Assembly (NCBI GenBank): GCA_027214385.1
Contig: JAPVXR010000018.1
Span: forward strand, 1 to 64,000
DNA: 64,000 bases
Source: Cryomorphaceae bacterium 1068
GTDB lineage: Bacteria; Bacteroidota; Bacteroidia; Flavobacteriales_D; Cryomorphaceae
Direction: 5' to 3'
Of this stretch, positions 14,654 to 23,502 are shown piece by piece. Below the pieces are notes generated by a model that did no database searches, was not told where the DNA came from, and worked only from the letters and a program-made list of their open reading frames with translations. Within the stretch, counting starts at the first letter, position 1. Every line of letters starts with the position of its first letter. The position numbers were made by a program, and so were the translations under genes.

Positions 14654-16949
14654 AACTGAAACCGTAAGAAAAGAAGTACCGGAAATTGGAATCGCTTGTA
14701 TTACGGGAAACCCCGGCACTAAACGGGCCCAGGCGGGTGCGGAAACTCCCCGATAGGCCGTAGCCGAAGGTGGTGTTTTCTTCCAATAATTCCTTCATGG
14801 AGAAGTCGCCCGTATCGTCGAGTGGCACATACCGGTATGTAGAGATGACATTGGTACCTGCCCTCAGGAAGAGATTGCCGAAAAGTACGTGCTGGTATTC
14901 CAGTCCGAGCAGACCAAAATTATCGGGCTCTATTTCAGTGTAATTGTATCCGTAGGCGCGTGCATCATCAATGAGCACCCGTTGCTGTCCGCCCAAACGA
15001 AAAGAGTTGTATGATTTACCCTGATCCTCGGTAGATAAAATGGCCCCCAATCGGAAAGCGCTGATCAGCTGATTCTTCTTATTAAGCTGCACGAATTTGC
15101 GGTAATCCACAAAGAATGTCGTGTAAAAATCGGGCTCAATTGCATCAACGAAATCGACGAAAAACTCCTTGGGTACGATTGTACTCGGATCGCCCGGTAC
15201 TAACTCCACGCCGTCAAAGCCTTCTTTGAAGCTAATGCCGTAATCATTGCTCAAGTATAATCGCGCATTGACCAGAAGCTCGGCTCCTCGAGTGGGGAAG
15301 TTGCGATCGTTGAGGCTATTCCTCAGGTAGGCACCCCGCAATCCCGCATTGGCAGAAGTAAGCTCTCCGATCTCGGCAGGAAGGGTTAGCCCCAAATCAG
15401 TTCGGTCCGTTCGTTTCGAGTAAAAACCTCCAAAGAGAAAGCTCTGCCGGAGGGATTGAGTGGTGAGAAAATTCAGCTGAACTTCTTGTTGAATGTTCGT
15501 GACTAGATCAGATACCTCGCCATTGGTATAAAGGGGAATTTCTCTAGAGATATAATCGTACCGCAAGTTGACGGCAAAGCTTTTTTCGGGTCCCGCGTAC
15601 TTGTAATAGTCGAAGCGAAACTTGGGGTTGCTGGAAATATCGGCGATAAAGACCGAGCGAGACTCACGCAAGAGTAAGTCGCGCGCGGTAAAATTGAGCA
15701 AAAAGCCCGTTGAAAATGCATTATCGATGTGTAGCGACGCTGATAAGGAATTGGGCAACTTTTCGCGCATCCTGACCTTCATCTCCGCACCACCGTCGGG
15801 CAGTGTCTTAAGCGTGTAGCCCACATCGCGAAATCCATTGATACCGTATACCCTCCTGATGGCCTCCCTAACCTTATCGCGGTTGATGGTATCCCCCCTT
15901 TCAAGACCAAGTTTGTTTTTGATCAGCTTGTTACCAAACAGGGTATTTCCCTGAAATGTTAACTCTTTCAGCACATAAGACTCAGTGGTATCTCCCACGG
16001 AAAGTGGTTTTCGATTCATCCCGATCTCATTGGCCAAAGCTTTTAAAGTGTCGGCATAAATTCTCCCTGTGCGGTGACCGATTTCCATAATCTCATCAGC
16101 ATTTCCAAAACTGGCCGTGGAATTGTCTTCCAAATCGGGATGGATGTAGATGTCGCAGAGATCGATCATGGAGGGCATCGCCCGTTCACTCTGCACCATA
16201 GCAAGATTCATCAAGATACCCACCATGCTGCCGGGTACGGGGGCGTCAGCGACGTAACTTACATCTACACCTACTACATAGTCGGCCCCAAGCGCGCGAA
16301 TGATATCCACGGGAAAGTTGTTGACCACACCCCCGTCTACCACCAAAGTGCTGTCGAGGTCTACTGCCGTAAATGCGGTAGGCAGGGCCATACTCGCGCG
16401 GATGGCTGTTTGCAAAGGACCGCCCGCAAATACGACCGGATCTCCCGATCTTACATCGGTGGCCACGCAGCGGTAAACGATCGGAAACTCATCGAAATCG
16501 GCAAAGGGCGTAGATGTCCAGGTGTAATAGTGCAGCAGCTCGTTGAGAATATGTCCCTCGATCAAGCCCGTGGGCAATTTAAGCTCCAGCCCGTCCATGG
16601 GAAACTCGAGCAGGTAACGACCGTAGTATTCCTTCTCTTCGAATGAGATGTAATTAAGCGGAACGCTGTTGGCCAAAAGCTGATTCCAGTCAATGTCTAA
16701 AATGATTTGTTCGATCTCATCGGCACTGTACCCAAGCGCGTAGAGACCTCCCACCACCGAGCCCATGCTGGTACCTGCGATGTAATCAGGACGCAAACCC
16801 GCTTCTTCCATGGCTTTGAGCACGCCCACGTGTGCAATACCCTTGGCACCGCCGCCGCTTAATACCACGCCTAGTTTGGGTTTGGATTGTGCTAATACCA
16901 AAACAGGCAGGAGCAGGAAAAAAAGAATGATGCGGGCGCTTCTCTTCAT
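14637..16949 (-). CDS. patatin-like phospholipase fused to POTRA and BamA-type barrel
   Basis: A 770-residue precursor: signal peptide (1-20), patatin domain (about 25-310), a POTRA-like domain (about 325-400) and a C-terminal 16-stranded Omp85-type barrel ending in SFNYSD. The catalytic parts are complete: oxyanion loop SGGGAKG (31-37), nucleophile Ser61 in GTSMG and the Asp of DGG near residue 209. This is the layout of type Vd autotransporters such as PlpD, in which the lipase domain is exported through its own barrel; Bacteroidota homologues are common. It would hydrolyse phospholipids at or outside the outer membrane. It overlaps the permease gene by 17 bases at the 3' ends. Confidence 0.88.
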   Translation of the reverse strand: MKRSARIILFFLLLPVLVLAQSKPKLGVVLSGGGAKGIAHVGVLKAMEEAGLRPDYIAGTSMGSVVGGLYALGYSADEIEQIILDIDWNQLLANSVPLNYISFEEKEYYGRYLLEFPMDGLELKLPTGLIEGHILNELLHYYTWTSTPFADFDEFPIVYRCVATDVRSGDPVVFAGGPLQTAIRASMALPTAFTAVDLDSTLVVDGGVVNNFPVDIIRALGADYVVGVDVSYVADAPVPGSMVGILMNLAMVQSERAMPSMIDLCDIYIHPDLEDNSTASFGNADEIMEIGHRTGRIYADTLKALANEIGMNRKPLSVGDTTESYVLKELTFQGNTLFGNKLIKNKLGLERGDTINRDKVREAIRRVYGINGFRDVGYTLKTLPDGGAEMKVRMREKLPNSLSASLHIDNAFSTGFLLNFTARDLLLRESRSVFIADISSNPKFRFDYYKYAGPEKSFAVNLRYDYISREIPLYTNGEVSDLVTNIQQEVQLNFLTTQSLRQSFLFGGFYSKRTDRTDLGLTLPAEIGELTSANAGLRGAYLRNSLNDRNFPTRGAELLVNARLYLSNDYGISFKEGFDGVELVPGDPSTIVPKEFFVDFVDAIEPDFYTTFFVDYRKFVQLNKKNQLISAFRLGAILSTEDQGKSYNSFRLGGQQRVLIDDARAYGYNYTEIEPDNFGLLGLEYQHVLFGNLFLRAGTNVISTYRYVPLDDTGDFSMKELLEENTTFGYGLSGSFRTRLGPFSAGVSRNTSDSNFRYFFSYGFSFNYSD

Positions 16950-17099
16950 ATCGAGGAGACTAATCTATGAAATTCTCAGAGTTCTAAACCCGTTCGAGAT
17001 CAGAAAGCAATGGCCCGAAACCCGCCGCTTTCATTCTGAATGAATTTCAAATAAAGTCAGAGAATGCACGTTCTTGATGCAATTCCAAAATAAACTACC

Positions 17100-17390
17100 A
17101 TGAAGTTCATTAAAATTCTGACCGCCACTCTGTGCTTTGTAGCCTTCTCATTCGGGGCTATTGCCCAAGAGGAAACTCCGAGTGCACTACCGCCGGTTAA
17201 AGACCTGCCCAAAGAAGGCGAAGTCAAAAACTACTACGAATTTGACAAAGAGACCTCCTACAAGCTATACGATAGCGAAGGCACACTAATAAAGGAAGGC
17301 ACTGAAAAAATGGTGGACGTTACCGAACTTCCCAAAGGCACCTACTTCTTTTCTTTCGATGAAAAACGGGTAGTTTACAAAAAAGACTAA
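17100..17390 (+). CDS. secreted 96-residue protein consisting of half a T9SS-like domain
   Basis: Signal peptide at residues 1-22 (FGAIAQ), a short Pro/Glu linker, then about 45 residues that read like the second half of a type A sorting domain: YKLYDSEGTLIKEG, VDVTELPKGTYFFSF and a Lys-rich end (VVYKKD). The first half of such a domain, with its NP motif, is missing. Mature mass would be about 8 kDa. It could be a surface-tethered mini protein, a decoy or partner of the sorting machinery, or simply a diverged small beta protein. The gene stands alone between the patatin gene (divergent) and the Tyr/Gly-rich gene (convergent). Confidence 0.6.
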   Translation: MKFIKILTATLCFVAFSFGAIAQEETPSALPPVKDLPKEGEVKNYYEFDKETSYKLYDSEGTLIKEGTEKMVDVTELPKGTYFFSFDEKRVVYKKD

Positions 17391-17413
17391 GGCCTTCCCG
17401 TCATGCGGGGGCC
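17391..17413. terminator. GC-rich hairpin between convergent genes
   Basis: Starting on the base after the stop codon at 17390: GGCC, TT bulge, CCCG, loop TCATG, CGGG, GGCC-complement. Eight base pairs. On the minus strand a T-run lies a few bases further on (within the convergent gene's end region), so it may stop transcription of the gene at 17434; on the plus strand there is no T-run. Confidence 0.4.
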
Positions 17414-17433
17414 AAAGTCGCAATCCTTTGGGA

Positions 17434-19746
17434 TCAGCGTCTTCTTCCACCTCCGCCACTTGGCATCGTGCGAGTACCTGGCGTCGACCTGGTTGGAGCA
17501 GTGCGCTGCGTATTGCTTCTTTGATAGTTCTGTGTGCCTCGTTGTCGGTTTTGCGCAGCGCGATTTAGGTCTGCATTGCTGTTCGAACGATTGTAAGTAT
17601 TGCTCGTAGAGGGCTGTCTGTTCGTATTTACGGGCCCTGTAGTGGGTTTGGTTTGCGTAGGTGTTTTCGTTGGAGTAGTAGCTTTATCTCTAGTAGAAGG
17701 CTGTCTGCTCGGATTATTCGCAGTTGATTTTGTTCGATCGGTCGTCTGTTTATTCCCCGCCTTGTTTGTCGCATTATTCTGTCTGTTCCCCGCAGCAGTT
17801 TTATCTCGTGAATTGCTTTTCTCTTGCCAATTACCTCCTTTATCCTTTTGATAAACATTTCCTTTTTTATCCGTGTAGAGGTCGTTCTTCCCTTTTGATA
17901 TGCGAGAGCGATCAACGTTTCCACGGTCTTTGAGAGCAGTGTTTGTAACTCCGGTTCTTTGATTGCGATAGGCATTGTTCTGCCCTGCTCTATACCCGTT
18001 TACATATCCGTTTGCCATTCCTCGATTGTAACCTTGGCGGTAACCGTGATGGTAACCGTGACCATAACCCCCTCGATAGCCATAGCGATAGCCACATGGC
18101 CCCCAATAAGGGCGATAGTAGGGGTGATAGCCCCATCCAATCCAACCTCCTGTTGAAATCCCAACGCTAAATCCCCAACCCGTGTAAGGATTGTAATGAA
18201 CATTGAATCCATAAGTCACAGGCCGCGGATAGTAAACACTCCCATACCAGTATGGGTAGTGATACCCTGTACCATACACTACCACACCATTGTACACATA
18301 AGCGTGGGTATACCCAGGTGTATAACCTACATACACCGTGGTGGGTGTAGAGTCGTAAACGTATACGTATTTGGTATTGTACACGGGAGAGTCTGCAGGT
18401 AAATCATCTACTTCCTTCGGACGCTCATCACTCACTGAGTAAGGCCCTTCGGGGTAGTCTGAAACGAACCAAATCCCGTTGTCCACAGCATAAAACTTCT
18501 GTCCTATTTTCAATATTTGCTTGTCGCTGTTCTCCGCGTAAGACACTTTGGTATCGGGTACTTGCTTGAATTTGGGCTGCCCGTCAAAATTGACTTCGAT
18601 CTTTGTATCGGCGCGAGAAACTTCGGCGGTTTGGGGAATGCTTTGCTCAAGCAATGCATCACGAGATTCGTCCGTACCGGGCACGTTGGTTCTCACAGAA
18701 GCAAGATTGCTATCTGCAGGAATTTTGGAAAACTCATCAGGCAATGATTCAGGTTCGGAAAAGGTCCATGTATCGCCAGTGAGTTTATTGGCCTTGTACC
18801 ACCTTCCCGCAAGCAGAATGTAATGCTGCTGCGCATTAATATCGAGGATGATATCGCTTTCGGTATTGGCTACATAAAGCAAGTTTGTACCATTCACAGG
18901 TTGGTAATCGGGCTCGCCGTCGGTTACAATGAGCTCCGAGGGCTTGGTTACCACTAGTATCTTTGGAACCACCGGTTCTTCTTGGGTTTTCTCTTCGGGC
19001 TCTTCTTGTTCTTCTTTTTCAGGAGCGTTGTCCTGGGCGAATTTCATCACATTGGAAGGAACCTTTTCCGTCGATGTCCAATCTGAGCTTGTGGCATTGG
19101 CAGAGGTATACCAATATTCTCCACCATTGATGTAGTACTGCTTTGACTTATTGTCTTGAACGATGAAGAAAGGACTATTGACCACGGCCTTCAAACCGTT
19201 CTGATCCATGTCTTTCCAGATGGGGTCGCCATCGATGGTGATTAATACGGTGGGTTCATTCTTGTAATAAATATCAGGCGGATTGTTGTTCAGATTATTT
19301 GACGAATTCACCTCCACTCCCGCATCGTCGAGGGATGCAATCAGCCTGTCCAGAGACATAACAATATCCATTGATTCAAGAAGTGATGCCAGTTTAGTCT
19401 TGACTGATTCTACTTGAAGGCTATCCTCTAACCCTGGAAACTTGATACTTAGGACATCTACTTGATCCAAGACCGCTACCCTCGTTTCCAAATCAGTTTG
19501 CAGGAATGCTCTGAACCAAAAGGCTCCGAATAAGGTTTCCTCGCCTTTCTTTTTGAAGCTGATCGCCGAGCGTCCTTCAAGAATATTGGCTTCGAAAGAT
19601 TCGAGTTGCGGCTGATACAAAGTGACAAGACCTTGATCTACGTCTACCTCTCGCGGCCAAGAGAGTTCTGTAACGGTTTGAGCACTTGAAAATGTAAAAA
19701 TGAAAAACAAGGCCAAAGAAATTGACCCTCTGAGTAACATTGTCAT
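17434..19746 (-). CDS. large secreted Tyr/Gly-rich repeat protein, unrecognised
   Basis: A 770-residue precursor with a signal peptide (about 1-23, FSSAQ). Residues about 150-480 contain three units of roughly 90 residues, each with a strand pattern ending in Q-YY-x-G-WY, as in KQYYINGGEYWYTS, QHYILLAGRWYKA and KFYAVDNGIWFVS, followed by W-x-lP. Residues about 480-590 are extremely rich in Tyr, Gly and His (for example YGYRGGYGHGYHHGYRQG). The last 150 residues are Thr/Asn/Gln/Arg-rich low complexity. Similar proteins occur in marine Bacteroidota and are sometimes labelled carbohydrate-binding, without proof. No sorting domain is present. It looks like a surface or matrix protein. Confidence 0.7.
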   Translation of the reverse strand: MTMLLRGSISLALFFIFTFSSAQTVTELSWPREVDVDQGLVTLYQPQLESFEANILEGRSAISFKKKGEETLFGAFWFRAFLQTDLETRVAVLDQVDVLSIKFPGLEDSLQVESVKTKLASLLESMDIVMSLDRLIASLDDAGVEVNSSNNLNNNPPDIYYKNEPTVLITIDGDPIWKDMDQNGLKAVVNSPFFIVQDNKSKQYYINGGEYWYTSANATSSDWTSTEKVPSNVMKFAQDNAPEKEEQEEPEEKTQEEPVVPKILVVTKPSELIVTDGEPDYQPVNGTNLLYVANTESDIILDINAQQHYILLAGRWYKANKLTGDTWTFSEPESLPDEFSKIPADSNLASVRTNVPGTDESRDALLEQSIPQTAEVSRADTKIEVNFDGQPKFKQVPDTKVSYAENSDKQILKIGQKFYAVDNGIWFVSDYPEGPYSVSDERPKEVDDLPADSPVYNTKYVYVYDSTPTTVYVGYTPGYTHAYVYNGVVVYGTGYHYPYWYGSVYYPRPVTYGFNVHYNPYTGWGFSVGISTGGWIGWGYHPYYRPYWGPCGYRYGYRGGYGHGYHHGYRQGYNRGMANGYVNGYRAGQNNAYRNQRTGVTNTALKDRGNVDRSRISKGKNDLYTDKKGNVYQKDKGGNWQEKSNSRDKTAAGNRQNNATNKAGNKQTTDRTKSTANNPSRQPSTRDKATTPTKTPTQTKPTTGPVNTNRQPSTSNTYNRSNSNADLNRAAQNRQRGTQNYQRSNTQRTAPTRSTPGTRTMPSGGGGRRR

Positions 19747-19862
19747 ATGGTAAATATTGGGACTACAAAGATGAGGAATTCAAATTGAATGGGAGCTGAT
19801 AAAAAAGAATGAAATATATAGAATAGAGGTTGGATAAATAGTGTATTTACAAACGAAATCAA

Positions 19863-20882
19863 CTAAGCCAATTGATGTTCCAAATGCTTCACCAGAATAT
19901 CAGCCATCGTAGTGAGTGACTCGAAAATTGGATCTTTATGGTGGTGTCCCAATTCTTTCCTCAACGTTTCTATATTTTCACGGGTAGAAATTTTGTCCTT
20001 TCTCATTCTGCTAATCAAACTTCGCATTCTTACGTGATTGGCCAGATACCTTTTTCGCATGGCATCACGCTCTTCCCTCCTGTATTGTTGAGCTACTTTA
20101 TGTGACAACATTTCAGTAGCCAGATTCACCAACTCGATATTATCTTTAAAATATTGAGGCAGATAGATACTCTTCCGTCCTTCGTAACTCTGCTGGTCAA
20201 AATCGATTGCTCTTATTCTATATTGAACCGTATCAAAATCCTGCGTAATCTCCACCACGAAGTTATATGCACGCATATCTCCCAGCAACCTGGTGAAGCA
20301 TCTTTCATTAAACTTCACAAATTCCTTCGCAAACCTCAGACGATTTTCAATTTTATTCCCGGAGTGCTTCTTAATAAACTCGTCGCAAGGGATACCAACA
20401 ATGTGCTCTTCGATCAAGGTATTACCTCCTACCAAGAATGAGACTTTATCAGGAGAAAAGATCTCTTCCAGCTCCAGTCCATAAATTCTCGAAGCATCAG
20501 CCTTCTTTACATAATAATAGTCGTGATTATCATTAATCTCATTTACCACTTTGATTCGAAAAGGCTTAGAGTTTCCGAAGGAGCAATACTGAATGCTATC
20601 TACTCTCAAATGTCTCGTAGTATCACCGCTACCCAGAAGCAATTGATACCCATTCAAGAGGTCATTTCGAATGGCCGTATTCTCCTCGGGGCTGTACATT
20701 ACCGAATACCAAAGTGTTTCTTTCCCATCGTTATCGAGGATAGGGAGAAGATCGTTGTATCGAGTTAGATCATCATATGTAAATGGTAAATCAGCTTGTC
20801 GTGAATACCTCTTCAAATGCTGACGAAGAGGTGTCCTAATAGGGAAAAAGGGTTTTTTATACTCTATTTTATTGAAGTTCAT
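19863..20882 (-). CDS. kinase-fold (APH/HipA-like) protein translationally coupled to PEP synthase
   Basis: A 339-residue cytoplasmic protein I cannot assign to a named family. The central part has the order of motifs of aminoglycoside-phosphotransferase-like kinases: a Lys strand and Glu helix (YYVKKADASRIYGLELEE, 123-140), a hinge-like EEHIVGIPCDEF (158-169), a catalytic-loop-like GDMRAYN (Gly201, Asp202, Asn207) and a metal-loop-like IDFD (Asp227, Asp229). The C-terminal 90 residues are helical and basic. Its start codon overlaps the ppsA stop as ATGA, so the two are made together. A role in modifying or sensing PEP synthase is inferred. The known regulator PpsR (DUF299) has an unrelated fold. 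A pseudokinase is possible. Confidence 0.6.
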   Translation of the reverse strand: MNFNKIEYKKPFFPIRTPLRQHLKRYSRQADLPFTYDDLTRYNDLLPILDNDGKETLWYSVMYSPEENTAIRNDLLNGYQLLLGSGDTTRHLRVDSIQYCSFGNSKPFRIKVVNEINDNHDYYYVKKADASRIYGLELEEIFSPDKVSFLVGGNTLIEEHIVGIPCDEFIKKHSGNKIENRLRFAKEFVKFNERCFTRLLGDMRAYNFVVEITQDFDTVQYRIRAIDFDQQSYEGRKSIYLPQYFKDNIELVNLATEMLSHKVAQQYRREERDAMRKRYLANHVRMRSLISRMRKDKISTRENIETLRKELGHHHKDPIFESLTTMADILVKHLEHQLA

Positions 20883-23317
20883 TGGCTTCTTTTCGATTCA
20901 ATATGATGAATTGCGCCTAGCGTCTTGAGCACCGAATCGGGAGTAACCGAAATAGTGTCGATTCCCTCTTCCACCAAAAATTCTGCAAAGTCAGGAAAAT
21001 CTGAAGGCCCTTGTCCACAAATACCCACTTTTACATTTTTCTTCTTGGCCGTTTCTATCAATTGACTGATCAATGATTTCACGGCAGGGTTTCTTTCATC
21101 ATAAAGATGTGACACTAAAGCAGAGTCACGATCCAAACCCAAAGTGAGTTGAGTCAGGTCATTTGAGCCTATTGAAAAACCATCAATATGCTCGGAAAAC
21201 TCATCAGCCAATAGAATATTGGAAGGTAGCTCAGCCATAAGGTATACTTTAAGTCCGTCTTGGCCTCTAGTTAGTCCAAACTCAGTCATAGTCGACAAGA
21301 CTCGCTGCATCTCCTCAGGTGTCCGGCAAAAAGGAATCATCACGATCACATTCTTCAAATCCATTTCAGATCTTACGCGCCGTATTGCCTCACACTCCAA
21401 ACCGAAAGCTTCTTTGTACTCTTTTGAATAATATCTTGAAGCCCCTCGCCAGCCGATCATCGGATTTTCTTCTTTGGGCTCAAAATACTTACCTCCCAGT
21501 AAGTTCATGTATTCATTCGACTTAAAGTCTGAAAAACGCACGATAACATCATTTGGATAAAACGCCGCCGCAATTCTTCCTATTCCATAAGATAACTTTT
21601 TAATGAAGAAATCGCGTTCACTATCAAATCCCGAGATGATCTGATCGATCTTTTGAGTGAGCTCAGCATCACCTACTTGAGCATGTCTTAACAATGCCAT
21701 CGGGTGCACTTTAATATAATTATTTATAATAAATTCTTCCCTTGCAAGCCCAACACCACTATTGGGTATTCGGGAAAACTTAAAGGCCAAATCGGGTGAA
21801 GCCACATTCATCATTAGTGGAGTTTCTGTTTTGGGTAGCTCCTCCAATTTAGTCACCTTTTCTTCAAAAGGCAAAATTCCACGATAAACCATTCCAACTT
21901 CACCTTCAGAGCATGATACGGTTATAGGCTCACCCTCTTGAAGAACTTCAGAAGCATTGCCTGCTCCTACAATGGCCGGAATCCCCATTTCCCTGGCTAC
22001 AATAGCTGCGTGACAGGTTCGCCCGCCTTTATCCGTAACTATAGCTGAAGCCTTCTTCATCAATGGTTCCCAGTCAGGATCGGTCATTTCGGTGACCAAG
22101 ACTTCGCCTTCTCGGAAAGAAGATTCATCTCCACTACCATCGCGACCATCAAGGGTAAATAGCTTGTGGACCTTTCCCGCTCCTATTCGATCACCCACAG
22201 CAATTCCTTTGAGAATAAGGGCATCGAGATCGGGCTTTGATTCGAATTGATATTCAGTCAAAGTCTGACTCGAACTTTGAGAATGAATGGTCTCAGGTCT
22301 GGCTTGAACAATAAATAATTCTTTCGAGAGTCCGTCCAGTGCCCACTCCACATCCATTGGAGTCCACTCCCCTCTTTTCTCGGTGTAATAATCTTCAATT
22401 TCTACAACCCACCGGGCCAATTTCAAAATCTGTTCTTCATTTAAACAAAACTGCCCGGCTAGTTTGCGTTCTACAGGAACTCTTTTTACCAATTCTGTAA
22501 GTGACGTGCCGTAGACCATTTTATGGTGCTTCTGCCCCATCTTCTTCTCTATAATCGGATTTAGACCAGGAGCTTTGAGCTTTGGCTTGTAAACAATAAA
22601 CTCATCGGGAGAAATTTCACCTTGTACGATCAACTCACCTAATCCATAGGCGCCATTGATAATGACGGCATCTTTAAAACCGCTTTCCGTGTCGAGAGAG
22701 AAAGCAACCCCTGATGCACCAAGATCAGAACGCACCATTTTTTGAACTCCCACCGATAGCAGCACTGATTGGTGGTCATAGCCGCGCTGAGTTCGATATG
22801 AAATTGCTCTATCATTATAAAGTGAAGCGAAGCAGCTTTTTACAGAATTCAATAGAGCTTGAGACCCCCGTACGTTTAAGAATGTTTCCTGCTGGCCTGC
22901 AAAGGAAGCGTCAGGAAGATCTTCAGCGGTGGCAGAAGAGCGAACGGCTACATCCGTAGCCTCGTTTCCGTATGACTTTGAAAGTTCTTTGTATCGTTGA
23001 ATGATTTCCTCTCTCAAATTATCAGGAAAAGTCCCGTCCGCAACCATATTTCGGATCATTGAGCCTTTCTTACGCAGTGAAATGATATCAGACGTATCGA
23101 GACCTTCCAATTGAACCCTGATTTTTTCATTCAAATTATTGTGCTCAAGGTAGGCCTCAAAAGCATGAACAGTAACAACAAATCCGCCTGGGACCTGAAT
23201 TTCACGTTTCGATAAATTCTTGATCATTTCACCGAGTGAAGCATTCTTTCCTCCCACGGTATTTAGCATTGATAAATCGACCTCGTGGAGGTCGAGTATC
23301 AGCGGTTTACTTGGCAT
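20879..23317 (-). CDS. ppsA: phosphoenolpyruvate synthase
   Basis: An 812-residue enzyme that makes PEP from pyruvate and ATP, releasing AMP and phosphate; the entry step of gluconeogenesis. Domain order is normal: N-terminal ATP-grasp (about 10-345, with GGKNASLGEM and RSSATAEDLPDASFAGQ), the swivelling phosphohistidine domain (about 375-460, His436 in GGRTCHAAIV) and the PEP/pyruvate TIM barrel, with GSNDLTQLTLG and the Cys in VGICGQGPSD near the end. The Thr two places before the active His (Thr434) is kept; in E. coli this residue is phosphorylated for control. It is first in a two-gene unit with the kinase-fold protein. Confidence 0.95.
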   Translation of the reverse strand: MPSKPLILDLHEVDLSMLNTVGGKNASLGEMIKNLSKREIQVPGGFVVTVHAFEAYLEHNNLNEKIRVQLEGLDTSDIISLRKKGSMIRNMVADGTFPDNLREEIIQRYKELSKSYGNEATDVAVRSSATAEDLPDASFAGQQETFLNVRGSQALLNSVKSCFASLYNDRAISYRTQRGYDHQSVLLSVGVQKMVRSDLGASGVAFSLDTESGFKDAVIINGAYGLGELIVQGEISPDEFIVYKPKLKAPGLNPIIEKKMGQKHHKMVYGTSLTELVKRVPVERKLAGQFCLNEEQILKLARWVVEIEDYYTEKRGEWTPMDVEWALDGLSKELFIVQARPETIHSQSSSQTLTEYQFESKPDLDALILKGIAVGDRIGAGKVHKLFTLDGRDGSGDESSFREGEVLVTEMTDPDWEPLMKKASAIVTDKGGRTCHAAIVAREMGIPAIVGAGNASEVLQEGEPITVSCSEGEVGMVYRGILPFEEKVTKLEELPKTETPLMMNVASPDLAFKFSRIPNSGVGLAREEFIINNYIKVHPMALLRHAQVGDAELTQKIDQIISGFDSERDFFIKKLSYGIGRIAAAFYPNDVIVRFSDFKSNEYMNLLGGKYFEPKEENPMIGWRGASRYYSKEYKEAFGLECEAIRRVRSEMDLKNVIVMIPFCRTPEEMQRVLSTMTEFGLTRGQDGLKVYLMAELPSNILLADEFSEHIDGFSIGSNDLTQLTLGLDRDSALVSHLYDERNPAVKSLISQLIETAKKKNVKVGICGQGPSDFPDFAEFLVEEGIDTISVTPDSVLKTLGAIHHIESKRSQ

Positions 23318-23502
23318 TTTTAGACAGTTTTAGTGATTAATTTTCGTAGGTGCTTCTAAGGTATTGAGAATTTTCCGCTTGTGATATTTGATTACTCAAA
23401 TTTTAGAGGAAACAGTCGAAAAAAGGATTAGATAAAACAAATTGAAACTCTCTGAAGGTATTTGTCGTAATCCCTGATTTGGAAAACGTTTTTGGAACCT
23501 GC

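Noticed and set aside
17900-18260. Short tandem DNA similarity in the Tyr/Gly-rich coding region
   Set aside because: It follows from repeated Tyr, Gly and His codons rather than from a non-coding repeat.
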